64,000 bases of DNA from Streptomyces violaceoruber (GCA_000720805.1 JODI01000046.1:1-64000); one strand, 5' to 3'. Shown: positions 27,457-36,303, numbered from the stretch's first letter. The notes: generated from the letters alone by a model not told the origin. Numbers and translations are program-made.

Positions 27457-27567
27457 GGCAACTCCCGGTCCGACAGCAGAGGTTGTTGGGGTGTCCCGTA
27501 TGGCCAGGTTAGGGCGGCACCGGACACGCTGTGTGGTGAATGACCAACTCAGCGTGGAGGTGGGCGG

Positions 27568-27966
27568 ATGGCCGTGCGGTCGACCGAGGAAGTCGTCGAG
27601 TCCCTGCGGGAGGCACTCGTGGGCGTGGGCGTCGTGCTGCCCTCCCTGCGCGTCGATCCGGTGACCGACGCGAGCGACGAGCCGTTCGCCCTGGTCGAGC
27701 TGGGGCGTTGCAACGTACGTACGGCCGAGCGGTTGGCGTCCGTGTTGCGCGGGGAACGGCCCGCGATCGGCACGCATGTCGTGGACGTACGGGACGGGCG
27801 GCTCGGAGAGGTCATGGGGCACGTCGGCGGGCGGGTGCAGCTGCGGCCCGTCGCCGGGGGACGGGAGTGGGACTGCCCGCCGGAGTCGACCGGGCCCGCG
27901 CCTCAGGAGGAGGTGCTGCGGGCGCGGGTGCGTCGGGTCAACCAGGAGGGCAGGCTTCCCTGCTGA
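27568..27966 (+). CDS. conserved hypothetical protein
   Basis: 132 residues, cytoplasmic, acidic N-terminus (STEEVVESLREALVGVGVVL) and a basic end (VLRARVRRVNQEGRLPC). The phrase LVELGRCNVRTAERLASVLR is regular enough to suggest a small folded domain. Start ATG 27568 has GGAGGTG seven bases before it. It is divergent from the XRE gene with a 111-base shared promoter region, and converges on murQ. In other Streptomyces such genes often accompany XRE/DUF397 pairs, but its job is unknown. Confidence 0.65.
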   Translation: MAVRSTEEVVESLREALVGVGVVLPSLRVDPVTDASDEPFALVELGRCNVRTAERLASVLRGERPAIGTHVVDVRDGRLGEVMGHVGGRVQLRPVAGGREWDCPPESTGPAPQEEVLRARVRRVNQEGRLPC

Positions 27967-27992
27967 CCTGCGTCAGGGTGGCTCCTCGTTCG

Positions 27993-28928
27993 TCAGTGGA
28001 CCGCCGCCGCCAGTGCCGCGCGCAGGTGGCCGCCCGAGTCCTCCAGAAGGCGGGCGGCTGTTGGGCCGTCGATGTCGGCGAGGATCGTGAGGATGGCCTG
28101 CTTCACCTCGCCGTCGGTGGCGGTCAGGGCCCGTTCGATCTCGTCGTCCGGGGCGCCCGTGGCGAGGGCGACGATGCGGCGGGAGCGGGCGCGGAGTTTG
28201 TCGTTGGAGGCGCGGACGTCGACCATCAGGTTCCCGTAGGTCTTGCCCAGGCGGATCATCGTGATCGTCGACAGCATGTTGAGGACCAGCTTCTGGGCCG
28301 TGCCCGCCTTCAGGCGGGTGGAGCCGGTGAGCAGTTCGGGGCCGACGACGATCTCGATGCCGTGCTCGGCGGCCGCCGCGAGGGCGCTGTCCGCGTTGCA
28401 GGCCAGCCCGACGGTCAACGCGCCCTGCTCGCGGGCGTGTTCCACGGCGCCGATGGCGTACGGGGTGCGGCCGGACGCGGAGATGCCGACGACCGTGTCG
28501 ACGCCGGTCAGCGTGAGCGCGTCGAGGTCGGCGCGAGCCAGTTCCGCGGAGTCCTCGGCGCCCTCGACCGAGGTGACCATGGCCTCCGGGCCGCCCGCGA
28601 TCAGTCCGACGACCTGTTCCGGGCCGGTGTTGAAGGTGGGCGGGCACTCGGACGCGTCCAGCACCCCGAGCCGGCCCGCGGTGCCCGCGCCCGCGTAGAT
28701 CAGCCGGCCGCCGCCCGCCATCCGCTCGGCCACGGCGTCGATCGCGGCGGCGATCTCCGGCAGCCGCCGGGCGACGGCCGCGGGCACGGTGGCGTCCTCG
28801 GAGTTCATCAGCCGGGCGATGTCGAGGGTGGGCAGCCTGTCGATGTCGGCGAGCTCGGGGCGGAAGGCTTCGGTGGTGAGGGATTCCAACTGGGCCTGAA
28901 GATCACGGGGGTCGGAGGCGGAGGTCAT
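27993..28928 (-). CDS. murQ: N-acetylmuramic acid 6-phosphate etherase
   Basis: 311-residue SIS-domain lyase that removes D-lactate from MurNAc-6-phosphate to give GlcNAc-6-phosphate, which NagA (in this window) can deacetylate. Motifs are RLIYAGAGTAGRLGVLDA, ECPPTFNTGPEQVVGLIAGG, VGISASGRTPYAIGA and the C-terminal GTAQKLVLNMLSTITMIRLG. The ATG at 28928 has CGGAGG-like purines just upstream. It is downstream of the RpiR-type regulator (68 bases) on the same strand and is probably regulated by it. Confidence 0.95.
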   Translation of the reverse strand: MTSASDPRDLQAQLESLTTEAFRPELADIDRLPTLDIARLMNSEDATVPAAVARRLPEIAAAIDAVAERMAGGGRLIYAGAGTAGRLGVLDASECPPTFNTGPEQVVGLIAGGPEAMVTSVEGAEDSAELARADLDALTLTGVDTVVGISASGRTPYAIGAVEHAREQGALTVGLACNADSALAAAAEHGIEIVVGPELLTGSTRLKAGTAQKLVLNMLSTITMIRLGKTYGNLMVDVRASNDKLRARSRRIVALATGAPDDEIERALTATDGEVKQAILTILADIDGPTAARLLEDSGGHLRAALAAAVH

Positions 28929-28996
28929 GGTGAGAGGTGGCTCTTTCCGATGTGCTGGGTGATCTGCCTACAGGGGTACGGGGGCGGACCGATCGG

Positions 28997-29983
28997 CTAC
29001 CGGCGGTGCCGGTGTGCCAGTGCCTCGTACGACGCCGACAGTGCCGGTGCCGCCGTCTCGTACGTCCGTTGCGCCACGCCCACGAACAGACAGTCCACCA
29101 CCAGCAGCTGACTGGTCCGTGACGACATGGCCGCCGGACGCAGCTCGCTCTCCCGCGCGGTGGACGTCGTCAGGACGTGGTCGGCGTACTGGGCGACCGC
29201 ACCGTTCGGGCGGCCGGTGATCGCCACCGTCGTCGCGCCGTGCTCGAAGGCGACCCGCAGCGGCTCGATGACGTCCCCGGTGGAGCCGGAGTGGGTGATC
29301 GCGATGGCGACGTCCCCGGCCCTGAGCTGCACGGCGTTGGTGACCGCGAGGTGCGGGTCGCTGTGGGCGTGGGCCATCAGCCCTATGCGCAGCAGCTTCT
29401 GGGTGAGGTCCTGCGCCACCAGACCGCTCGCCCCGACCCCGTAGACATCGGTACGCCGCGCCGCCGCCAGCGCGGTGACGGCGGCGCCGAGCTGCACGGT
29501 GTCCAGGCCGGCCGCCGTGTCCGCGAGGGTCTGCTGTTCGTCGTGGGCGAGTTTCGCGACGACGTCGGCGATCGGGTCGTCGACCGCGATGTCCGTGGTG
29601 ATCGCGGGCGCGCGGCCGGACTGCTGCTGGGCGGCGAGGCCGGCCAGCGCGAGCCGCAGGTCGCGGTAGCCGGGGTAGCCCAGCAGGCGGGCGGTGCGCA
29701 CGACCGTGGCCTCGCTGGTGCCGGTGAGTTCGGCGAGGCCGGTGACCGTGAGAGCGGCGCAGCCCGCGGGGTCGTTCGCGACGGCCTCGGCGACCCGCTG
29801 CATGGAACGGGTCATCGATGGGACCAGCGTGCGCACCTTGGCGGCGAGAGCGGCGGGGGCGGGCGGGGCGATGCCGGCCGCCGGCCGCGGTGCTGCCGAG
29901 CCGTGGCCGGAGCCCCGCCCGGAACCTGGCCCGGAGCCCCGTCCGGCGCCCTGGCCGAAAATTTCCTTCACTTCGCGCGTCAC
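28997..29983 (-). CDS. murR: MurR/RpiR-family regulator
   Basis: 328 residues: an N-terminal RpiR helix-turn-helix (KVRTLVPSMTRSMQRVAE to TSEATVVRTARLLGYPGYRDL) and a C-terminal SIS domain that would sense a sugar phosphate (DVAIAITHSGSTGDVIEPLRVA). The GTG at 29983 is preferred because upstream codons lie in a divergent promoter; the first 35 residues are a Gly/Arg/Pro-rich tail not typical of the family. It is followed by murQ, so MurNAc-6-phosphate or a related compound is the likely signal. A palindrome in the promoter is the probable binding site. Confidence 0.88.
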   Translation of the reverse strand: MTREVKEIFGQGAGRGSGPGSGRGSGHGSAAPRPAAGIAPPAPAALAAKVRTLVPSMTRSMQRVAEAVANDPAGCAALTVTGLAELTGTSEATVVRTARLLGYPGYRDLRLALAGLAAQQQSGRAPAITTDIAVDDPIADVVAKLAHDEQQTLADTAAGLDTVQLGAAVTALAAARRTDVYGVGASGLVAQDLTQKLLRIGLMAHAHSDPHLAVTNAVQLRAGDVAIAITHSGSTGDVIEPLRVAFEHGATTVAITGRPNGAVAQYADHVLTTSTARESELRPAAMSSRTSQLLVVDCLFVGVAQRTYETAAPALSASYEALAHRHRR

Positions 29984-29987
29984 ACCT

Positions 29988-30000
29988 GAAAGATATTTTC
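29988..30000. promoter_or_regulatory. candidate MurR operator
   Basis: GAAA-GATAT-TTTC is a palindromic GAAA/TTTC site just upstream of the murR start, with a related GAAAATTTC block 38 bases into the gene. RpiR-type regulators often use such A/T-rich GAAA-TTTC sites. It lies between murR and the divergent small gene. Confidence 0.55.
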
Positions 30001-30038
30001 GGCTCGGTGTTGTGGTCAAGAGTGCGCACAATGGGTGC

Positions 30039-30419
30039 ATGGATCCCATCAGCCCCCTGGAGCAGGCGTTGCACGCGGCACGCGCCCTCGTGCTCGCCGA
30101 CCTGGCCGCGGGCGAGGTGGCCGCCGCCGACGTGGTGTCCATGGTCGAGGACTCGGTCGTACAGCGGCGCTGGTGGGTCGAGCAGTGGCCTCAGGGCGCG
30201 GAGTTCGTGGCCGGGCTGGTCGCCCAGGACGTGCAGGACGCCCTGCTGGAGAGCTACGGCCGCTGGCCGCTGTGCCCGGTCTGCCCCTCCGGTGACCCGC
30301 ACGCCCTGGACGTCGAACCCGAACTCGGCCCCGACCCGCACTGGGTGTGCCACCAGGCGGGCGTGAAGGTCGCGGCGGTGGGCGCGCTGGGCGCCACCGG
30401 CGGAGCTGCCTCGTCGTGA
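30039..30419 (+). CDS. conserved hypothetical protein with small Cys/His cluster
   Basis: 126 residues. The N-terminal half is amphipathic helices; the C-terminal half has CPVCPSGDPHALDVEP..HWVCHQAG, a C-x2-C..C/H arrangement that could bind zinc. The frame stays open further upstream but the ATG at 30039 follows a promoter-like gap with the MurR-type site and is the best start. It overlaps the next gene by four bases (GTGA), so the two form an operon. Function unknown. Confidence 0.7.
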   Translation: MDPISPLEQALHAARALVLADLAAGEVAAADVVSMVEDSVVQRRWWVEQWPQGAEFVAGLVAQDVQDALLESYGRWPLCPVCPSGDPHALDVEPELGPDPHWVCHQAGVKVAAVGALGATGGAASS

Positions 30420-30694
30420 CGGTCTACATCGACCCCCCGACCTGGCCGGGCCACGGCCGGATGTGGTCCCACCTGGTAAGCGACGTCTCCTTCGACGAAC
30501 TGCACGCGTTCGCCGAGGAGTTGGGTGTCCCGCCGCGGGCCTTCGAGCGGGACCACTACGACATCCCCTCCCACCGGTACGCGGACGTGGTGGCCGCCGG
30601 CGCGGTGGAGGTCGGGTCGAAGGAGTTGGTGCGCAGGCTCACGGAGGCGGGCCTGCGCCGGCCCAAGGGGCGGGGTCAGCCGAGCAGTTCGTAG
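30416..30694 (+). CDS. DUF4031 protein
   Basis: 92 residues starting VTVYIDPPTWPGHGRMWSH, the typical DUF4031 N-terminus, with the conserved FDELHAFAEELGVP and the RDHYDIPSHRYADVVAAGA segment. Function unknown; the fold is compact and the family is widespread in actinobacteria. Its GTG overlaps the preceding stop codon. The 3' end overlaps the converging fused gene by 19 bases. Confidence 0.85.
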   Translation: MTVYIDPPTWPGHGRMWSHLVSDVSFDELHAFAEELGVPPRAFERDHYDIPSHRYADVVAAGAVEVGSKELVRRLTEAGLRRPKGRGQPSSS

Positions 30695-31758
30695 GCCAGC
30701 AGGCCCTCCTCGCCGAATTCCTCGCTCACCTGCCTGAACCCGACGCGCCCGAGCACCGCCTGGGACGGGGCGTTGTCGTGGTCCACGGTCGCGAACAGGG
30801 CCCGTACGTCGTCCCGGGCCAGCGCCCACCGGGCCAGGGTGCGCAGCGCCTCCGTGGCGTAGCCGTGGCCGCGGGCGCCCGCCACCAGGTCGTAGCCGAC
30901 CTCGGCGGTGCCCTCCTCGTCGGGGACGCCGTGGAAGCCCATGGCCCCGACGGCGAGACCGTCCTCGCGCCGGACCAGGGCGAACAGCCCGAACTCCGGG
31001 CGGTGCACCCCGGCCTCGTACGCCTTGAGCACCATGCCGGCGGCCTCCCGGGTGCCCTCGAAGGGGCCGCCCCCGAGCCACTCGAACCCGCCGTCGCCGC
31101 CCACGGCGAGGTCGGCGGCGGCCGCGGGGGTGACGCCCTGCAGGGTGAGGCGGTCGGTGGGCAGGACGAGGTTGTTGCTCCAGCGCCACTCGGTGACGGG
31201 AGCACGACCGGGCAGGTCACCGCGGCCGGTGGCCCACAGGAGGGTGCGGAAGGGGTCGGGGCCCGGCTGGACGTGCGGGAAGATCCGGGTCAGCACGTAC
31301 TCGGCGAGCTCGGCCGGCGGCTCGTACGCCAGCCCGAGGCCCTCGGAGATGTCGTGGGTGTGCAGCAGGACCTCGGCGACACCCATCGCGGCGAAGCCCT
31401 CACGGTTCGCGCTGCGGAACGGGTGCGGGTGGAAGGCACGCACCTCACGCGGGGTGGTGCGGACGGCGCTCGCGAGCAGCGTGCCCGTCGTCTCGACCAC
31501 CTGGAGCACGTCCTCGTTGTCGGTGCCGTCGTCGAGGGTGATCTCGAAGGGGACCCACGCGTTCTGCGCGCGGCTCGCCAGCTGACCGGCGTACGCCATC
31601 AGACAGCCCGCGATGTGCTCCGCCGTGCCCCGGCAGCTCCACTCCAGCCGCCCCGCCCGCGGCCCCTCCCCCTCCCAGTCCCGCTCCGTCGCCGCCCGCA
31701 GCACCGCCACCGCGTCCGCGACGGCCTGCTCCACCCGTTCCCCGCCCATTGCGCGCAT
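30676..31758 (-). CDS. maleylpyruvate isomerase-like domain fused to GNAT acetyltransferase
   Basis: 360 residues. The first about 210 resemble the mycothiol-dependent maleylpyruvate isomerase/DinB-like bundle (SCRGTAEHIAGCLMAYAG, VLLHTHDISEGLGLAY with metal-type His/Glu). The last about 150 form a GNAT domain with the acetyl-CoA loop AGARGHGYATEALRTLARW. It is one continuous reading frame, so a two-domain protein. The acetyltransferase substrate is unknown; a thiol-linked or detoxifying reaction is suggested by the first domain. The ATG is 31758 or 31749, both without a strong ribosome site. Confidence 0.8.
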   Translation of the reverse strand: MRAMGGERVEQAVADAVAVLRAATERDWEGEGPRAGRLEWSCRGTAEHIAGCLMAYAGQLASRAQNAWVPFEITLDDGTDNEDVLQVVETTGTLLASAVRTTPREVRAFHPHPFRSANREGFAAMGVAEVLLHTHDISEGLGLAYEPPAELAEYVLTRIFPHVQPGPDPFRTLLWATGRGDLPGRAPVTEWRWSNNLVLPTDRLTLQGVTPAAAADLAVGGDGGFEWLGGGPFEGTREAAGMVLKAYEAGVHRPEFGLFALVRREDGLAVGAMGFHGVPDEEGTAEVGYDLVAGARGHGYATEALRTLARWALARDDVRALFATVDHDNAPSQAVLGRVGFRQVSEEFGEEGLLAYELLG

Positions 31759-31786
31759 GGGGTGCAGGGTAGGTGGGCGGCTTGTC

Positions 31787-32434
31787 TCAGGTCGACAGCA
31801 TTTCCAGTTCGGCGGCGAGGTTGTAGCGCGCGGTCGCCTCCCACTCCGCCGCCCCGTACGGCGTCCTGAACAACCTTGGCAGATCGAGGAGTTGACGCAG
31901 GACAGCGGCGCGCCCCGCGCGGAAGGCGTCCGGCGGGACGAATCCGTACTCCTCGCGGACGGCGGCCGTGTAGGCGGCGTACGCGGAGGGCGGGGCGGCG
32001 AGGATCGCGAGGTCGGCGTCGCACAGGACCTGGCCGTCCGGGTCGTCGTCGGCCGGATCGTGGCTGACGGTGAGGCGGACCAGACGGGCCACCTCGGCCG
32101 TCTTCCCCGCGGACACCCCCGCCTCGGGGAGGGCCCGCTCGGCGAGGCGGGCCGAGCGTTCCTCGTTCTCGGAGCGGTCGGGCAGATAGACCGCGTCGTG
32201 GAACCACGCGGCCAGGCGTACGACGTCCGGGTCGGCGGCGTGCTCCTCCAGGACGTCGATGCGGTCGAGGACCGCGGTGAGGTGCGTGAGCGTGTGATAG
32301 CGCCGCTGCGGCTCCTGCCAGCGGGCGAGCAGGTTGTCGGCGTACGGCCCAGGGTCGGGGCCGGCGGCCTCGGGGCCCCGGGCTCCTTCCAGGGCGCCGG
32401 CGAAACGGGTGCGCAGGGCGTCGGGATCGGCCAT
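31787..32434 (-). CDS. HD-domain protein (predicted metal phosphohydrolase)
   Basis: 215 residues with the HD-type metal motif RYHTLTHL at about residue 45 and WFHDAVYLPD (H-D) near 78, plus a downstream D (VLCDADLAILAAP) that completes the site. Similar proteins are annotated as predicted metal-dependent phosphohydrolases of unknown nucleotide or other phosphoester substrate. It starts 28 bases upstream of the fused gene on the same strand and shares a divergent promoter with the next gene. Confidence 0.82.
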   Translation of the reverse strand: MADPDALRTRFAGALEGARGPEAAGPDPGPYADNLLARWQEPQRRYHTLTHLTAVLDRIDVLEEHAADPDVVRLAAWFHDAVYLPDRSENEERSARLAERALPEAGVSAGKTAEVARLVRLTVSHDPADDDPDGQVLCDADLAILAAPPSAYAAYTAAVREEYGFVPPDAFRAGRAAVLRQLLDLPRLFRTPYGAAEWEATARYNLAAELEMLST

Positions 32435-32481
32435 GCCCCCATTCTCCCGTGATCTCCGCCGAGCCCCCTAGCGTGGTCGCC

Positions 32482-33174
32482 ATGACTTCCACGACTTCGA
32501 CGACATCGGCGACGCCCGGCGGCGACCGTGATCCGGAACTGCCGGGGCGGCTGCTGGCCACCGAGCGCGACACCCTCGTCCCGCTGCTGCGGGCCCGGCC
32601 CGACCAGGACTTCGCGCTGCCGGTCGCGGCCTGTCCGGGGTGGAGTGTGCGGGACGTGCTCGCGCACTGTTCGGCCGTGCTGACCCGGGTGGTGGAGAGC
32701 CGGTTCGAGGAGGGGGTGTTCTCGCCCGAGTCGAACGACCGGGACATCGCCGAGCGGGCCGAGTGGCCGAACGCGCGGATCCTGGACGAACTGGAGAGGG
32801 GAATGACCGGGGCCGGCCCGGTGATCGCCGAGGGGGGCGGCGCGCTGGACATGGTCGGGCTCGGGGAGTGGGTGCACGCCGGGGATGTGCGCGAGGCACT
32901 GGGGGAGCCCGGGGCGTACGGGGGCGCGGGACTGCCCGACGCCCTGACCCTGCTGGTACGGCGCACCGCGCAGATGCGCCATGTGCCGCTCCAGGCCGAC
33001 CTCGACGACATGGACGAGCCGCTGCGGCTGGGCGGGGTGTCGGGGGAGCGGACCCCGGCACGGTTCATCGGCGACGCCGCCACGCTCGTACGGCTGTACG
33101 CGGGGCGGCCGGTGGGCGGGGCGTCGTACGAGCTGGCGGGGGCGGAGGAGGGGGAGTTGAACATCTTCGGGTGA
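32482..33174 (+). CDS. mycothiol-dependent maleylpyruvate isomerase-family protein
   Basis: 230 residues of the MDMPI/TIGR03083 type: DFALPVAACPGWSVRDVLAHCSAV at the N-terminus with WSVRDVLAH, and EWVHAGDVREALG with the metal-site His. The family uses mycothiol and a metal ion; the true substrate here is unknown. The ATG at 32482 is preceded by a short Ser/Thr tail and no strong ribosome site. A second member of the fold is fused in the neighbouring gene. Confidence 0.78.
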   Translation: MTSTTSTTSATPGGDRDPELPGRLLATERDTLVPLLRARPDQDFALPVAACPGWSVRDVLAHCSAVLTRVVESRFEEGVFSPESNDRDIAERAEWPNARILDELERGMTGAGPVIAEGGGALDMVGLGEWVHAGDVREALGEPGAYGGAGLPDALTLLVRRTAQMRHVPLQADLDDMDEPLRLGGVSGERTPARFIGDAATLVRLYAGRPVGGASYELAGAEEGELNIFG

Positions 33175-33318
33175 GGGCTTCGGTGGCGGCTTCGGCGAGA
33201 GCGTCGGTGCTGTTCGGATGATCGCGTCCCCATACAGGCGTAGTCTTTGAATTGGACTAGACCTGTAGCGCACGACGAAGCCGACGAACCCGGCGCACCC
33301 GACGACGAATGGGGTCCC

Positions 33319-34011
33319 ATGAGCAAGCGTGCAGTTCTGGAGGTGATCGCCCTCGACGTCGAGGACGCGGTCGCCGCCCAGGCCGGAGGCGCGGACCGCC
33401 TCGAACTGGTCACCGACATGGCGGCGGACGGGCTCACCCCGCCGGTCGGGACCTTCGCGCGGATCCGGGCCTCCGTCGACATCGCCCTGCGCGTGATGCT
33501 GCGGCTGTCGGACGGGTTCGCGGCGGCCGACGTGGAACCGTTGGTCCGGGTCGCCGGGGAGCTGCGCGAGGCCGGGGCCGAGGAGTTCGTGCTCGGGTTC
33601 CTCGACGGGGACGGCGGGGTGGACCTCGCGGCCGTGGAGCGCGTGGTGGGCGTCCTGGACGGCTGCCGCTGGACGTTCCACCGGGCGATCGACCACGCCG
33701 CCGACCGGGACACGCTGCGCAAGCAGCTGGACGGGCTGCCGGGGCTGGACGCGTATCTGACGGCGGGGTCGGCGGCCGGGGTGGACGCCGGGCTCCCCAC
33801 GTTGCTCCACGAGGCGGAGCTCGGCGGGGAGCCGGGCTACGAGCAGCGGTTGCTGGTGGGCGGCGGGCTGCGGCTGGATCACGTCCCGCAGCTGATGGCC
33901 GCCGGGATCGACGCCTTCCACATCGGCGGGGCCGCGAGGCCCGGTGGCTGGGAGCGGGGGGTCTCGGCGGCGGCGGTCGCGGAGTGGCGGGGAGTGCTGG
34001 ACGGGACGTGA
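33319..34011 (+). CDS. cutC: CutC-family protein
   Basis: 230-residue TIM-barrel protein: VLEVIALDVEDAVAAQAGGADRLELV and the family core TPPVGTFARIR, then RWTFHRAIDHAADRD and LLVGGGLRLDHV. CutC was named for copper tolerance, but that role is disputed and the enzyme activity is not settled. The ATG at 33319 has no strong ribosome site; the frame is open earlier. It converges on the HelD-type gene across a 33-bp repeat tract. Confidence 0.9.
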   Translation: MSKRAVLEVIALDVEDAVAAQAGGADRLELVTDMAADGLTPPVGTFARIRASVDIALRVMLRLSDGFAAADVEPLVRVAGELREAGAEEFVLGFLDGDGGVDLAAVERVVGVLDGCRWTFHRAIDHAADRDTLRKQLDGLPGLDAYLTAGSAAGVDAGLPTLLHEAELGGEPGYEQRLLVGGGLRLDHVPQLMAAGIDAFHIGGAARPGGWERGVSAAAVAEWRGVLDGT

Positions 34012-34021
34012 GCCCTTCCCA

Positions 34022-34233
34022 CGCCCTTTCCCGAGCCCGGCCTGAGCCTGTCGCGAGCCCTTTCCGAGCCCGGTCCGAGCCTGTCGCGAGCCCTTTCCGA
34101 GCCCGGTCCGAGCCCGTCGCGAGCCCTTTCCGAGCCCGGTCCGAGCCCGTCTCGAGCCCTTCCCGAGCCCGTCTCGAGCCCTTCCCGAGCCCGGCCCGAT
34201 CCCGTCGCGAGCCCTTCCCGCGCCCGTCCCGAG
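34022..34233. repeat. 33-bp minisatellite at the cutC/HelD convergence
   Basis: About five to six imperfect copies of a 33-base unit built from CGAGCC(T/C)GTCGCGAGCCCTTTCCGAGCCC-like blocks (core CGAGCCCTTTCCGAGCC) fill the space between the two stop codons. Copies at the left are near identical; the right end is decayed. All frames stay open (11-residue repeats such as RARSEPVASPF), but no start, ribosome site or family supports coding. Confidence 0.88.
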
Positions 34234-36303
34234 CTATGAGAGCTGCGGGGGCAGCGGGGCCGTGTGGGTCACGATCAGGCCCGAGACGGCTCGGGTGAGG
34301 GCGACGTAGAGGCGGCGCAGGCCCGTGCGTTCGTCCGGTTCGCCGTCGACCACGGCCTGCGGCTCGTCGAGGACCACGTAGTCGTACTCCAGGCCCTTGG
34401 CGAGGGAGGCGGGGACCAGGGTGAGGCGGGTTTCGTACGTCGTCTCCTCGCCCGGCGACAGGTGGCCGATGCCGGCCGCCCCGAGCGCCTCCGTCAGGGC
34501 CGGGACCCGGGCGTCCGCGACGATCAGACCCGTGGAGCCCTCGTTGCGCAGCAACTCCTCGCACGCCGCGACCACTTCGGCGGTGTCGGTGATCTCGCGC
34601 AGGTCGAAGAAGCCCGGGTTCTCGCGGACCGACGCGACCGGGGTCAGGCCCGGGGCGATGTGGGGCAGGAGGCGGGAGGCGTACGTGATGACGTCGGTCG
34701 GGACGCGGAAACCGGCCGTCAGCTCCTCGATCACGCCGTCCGTCTTGCCGAGGTGGGCGAGTGCCTCGTCCCAGCCGCGGGTGGCCCAGGGGGTGGTGCC
34801 CTGGGCGAGGTCGCCGAGAACGGTGGCCGAGCCGGTGGTGCAGCGGCGGCCGACGGCCCGGTACTGCATGGGGGAGAGGTCCTGGGCCTCGTCCAGCACC
34901 ACATGGCCGAGCGAGTGCGTGCGCTGGATCAGGTCCCGCGCCTCGTCGATCAGCACCGCGTCCGCGCGCGCCCACTTGGCCGACTTCACGCTGCGGACCG
35001 GCTTCGCCCACAGGATCGTCTTCTGCTCGTCCCCGCTGAGGACACCGTCCGCGTGTACGGCGAGGAAGTCCGCGTCCGTCAGCAGGCGCAGGACGAGTTT
35101 CGCCGGGTCGACAGGCGGCCAGACCTGTTTGACCGCCGCCTTCACCGCCGCGTTGCGGGCCACCGCGTCCTGCACCCGGTCGTCCGGGGCCTCCCCCGAG
35201 CGTTCCATCTGCACCAGCACGGAGTGCGCGATGCGCTGCGGAAGGGCCTCGCGGGCGGCGCCGTAGCGGATGTCCCGGTCCAGCAACTCACGGACGATGT
35301 CCTCCAGTTCGTACGCGGGGACACGCCAGCGACGCGAGCCGCGCACCACGACGACCGGTTCGGTGGGCATCGTCACGTGCGAGTAGAGGGCCCGGCGCAG
35401 CACCTCCGCCATCCTCGCGTCGCCCTTGACGATCGACGCCGCCGCGTCGTCCGTACCGCGCACCTCGACGTGCGCGACCAGGTCGTCGACCGTGGCCTGG
35501 CGGACCGTCAGCTCACCGAGCGCGGGCAGCACCTGCTCGATGTAGTGCAGGAAGGACCGGTTCGGCCCGATGACCAGGGTGCCGGTGCGGGCCAGGCGCT
35601 CGCGATGGGCGTACAGGAGGTAGGCGACCCGGTGCAGACCGACGGCCGTCTTTCCGGTCCCCGGGCCGCCCTGCACGCAGACCGTCCCGCCCAGACCGCT
35701 GCGTACGATCTCGTCCTGCTCGGGCTGGATCGTCGCCACGATGTCGCGCATGGGACCGACGCGCGGGCGCTCGATCTCCTGCTGGAGCAGCTTGCTGGTG
35801 GCGGCCGCCCCCGAGGGATCGGCCGGTTCGGAGAGGTGCTCGTCCTCGTACGCCGTGAGGTCACCGCCCGTGTAGCCGAAGCGGCGGCGCAGCGCGATGT
35901 CCATCGGGTCCTTCTTGGAGGCCCGGTAGAACGGCTGCGAGACCGGGGCACGCCAGTCGATGACCATCGGGTCGCCGTCCTGGTCGTGCACGTGCCGGCG
36001 CCCGATGTAGAAGCGTTCGCCTTCCGCGCCCTCCGCCTGGTCGGCGCCGGGAGCGTGCAGGTAGTCGAGGCGTCCGAAGAACAGCGGCGTGTGACTGAGG
36101 TCGGCAAGGGCCTTGATCCGCTCGTCGATCTGGCGGGAGAGAACCTCGGCGTTGACCCAGTTCGCGGTGACGTCGCTGATGTCGAGCGACTCGACGTCCT
36201 CCCGCATGGACCGCAGGGCGGCACGGGAGTGGGCGAGGTGGGAGCGTTCTCGGGCGAGGGGGTCGAGAGGGGCGTCACCGACGGGCGTGGACGGCCTGGA
36301 CAA
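34234..36303 (-). CDS. helD: HelD-type RNA-polymerase-associated helicase-like ATPase
   Basis: 689-residue UvrD/Rep-like ATPase. It has an N-terminal coiled-coil arm region (SHLAHSRAALRSMREDV), Walker A GGPGTGKTAVGLH (about residue 210), Walker B VLDEAQDLSPMQYRAVGRR, and the C-terminal DYVVLDEPQAV and RRLYVALTRA motifs. HelD proteins bind RNA polymerase and free stalled enzyme; some actinobacterial members (HelR) give rifampicin tolerance. I cannot tell which class this is, and I saw no rifampicin-associated element upstream. The TTG at 36303 has GGAGG seven bases upstream and is preferred over a longer basic N-terminus. Confidence 0.85.
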   Translation of the reverse strand: MSRPSTPVGDAPLDPLARERSHLAHSRAALRSMREDVESLDISDVTANWVNAEVLSRQIDERIKALADLSHTPLFFGRLDYLHAPGADQAEGAEGERFYIGRRHVHDQDGDPMVIDWRAPVSQPFYRASKKDPMDIALRRRFGYTGGDLTAYEDEHLSEPADPSGAAATSKLLQQEIERPRVGPMRDIVATIQPEQDEIVRSGLGGTVCVQGGPGTGKTAVGLHRVAYLLYAHRERLARTGTLVIGPNRSFLHYIEQVLPALGELTVRQATVDDLVAHVEVRGTDDAAASIVKGDARMAEVLRRALYSHVTMPTEPVVVVRGSRRWRVPAYELEDIVRELLDRDIRYGAAREALPQRIAHSVLVQMERSGEAPDDRVQDAVARNAAVKAAVKQVWPPVDPAKLVLRLLTDADFLAVHADGVLSGDEQKTILWAKPVRSVKSAKWARADAVLIDEARDLIQRTHSLGHVVLDEAQDLSPMQYRAVGRRCTTGSATVLGDLAQGTTPWATRGWDEALAHLGKTDGVIEELTAGFRVPTDVITYASRLLPHIAPGLTPVASVRENPGFFDLREITDTAEVVAACEELLRNEGSTGLIVADARVPALTEALGAAGIGHLSPGEETTYETRLTLVPASLAKGLEYDYVVLDEPQAVVDGEPDERTGLRRLYVALTRAVSGLIVTHTAPLPPQLS

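Noticed and set aside
34022..34233. 33-bp array considered as a CRISPR array
   Set aside because: The copies directly abut, there are no unique spacers and no cas genes nearby; it is a tandem repeat.
34022..34298. 11-residue repeat protein in the minisatellite
   Set aside because: All frames are open because of the composition; no ribosome site or start.
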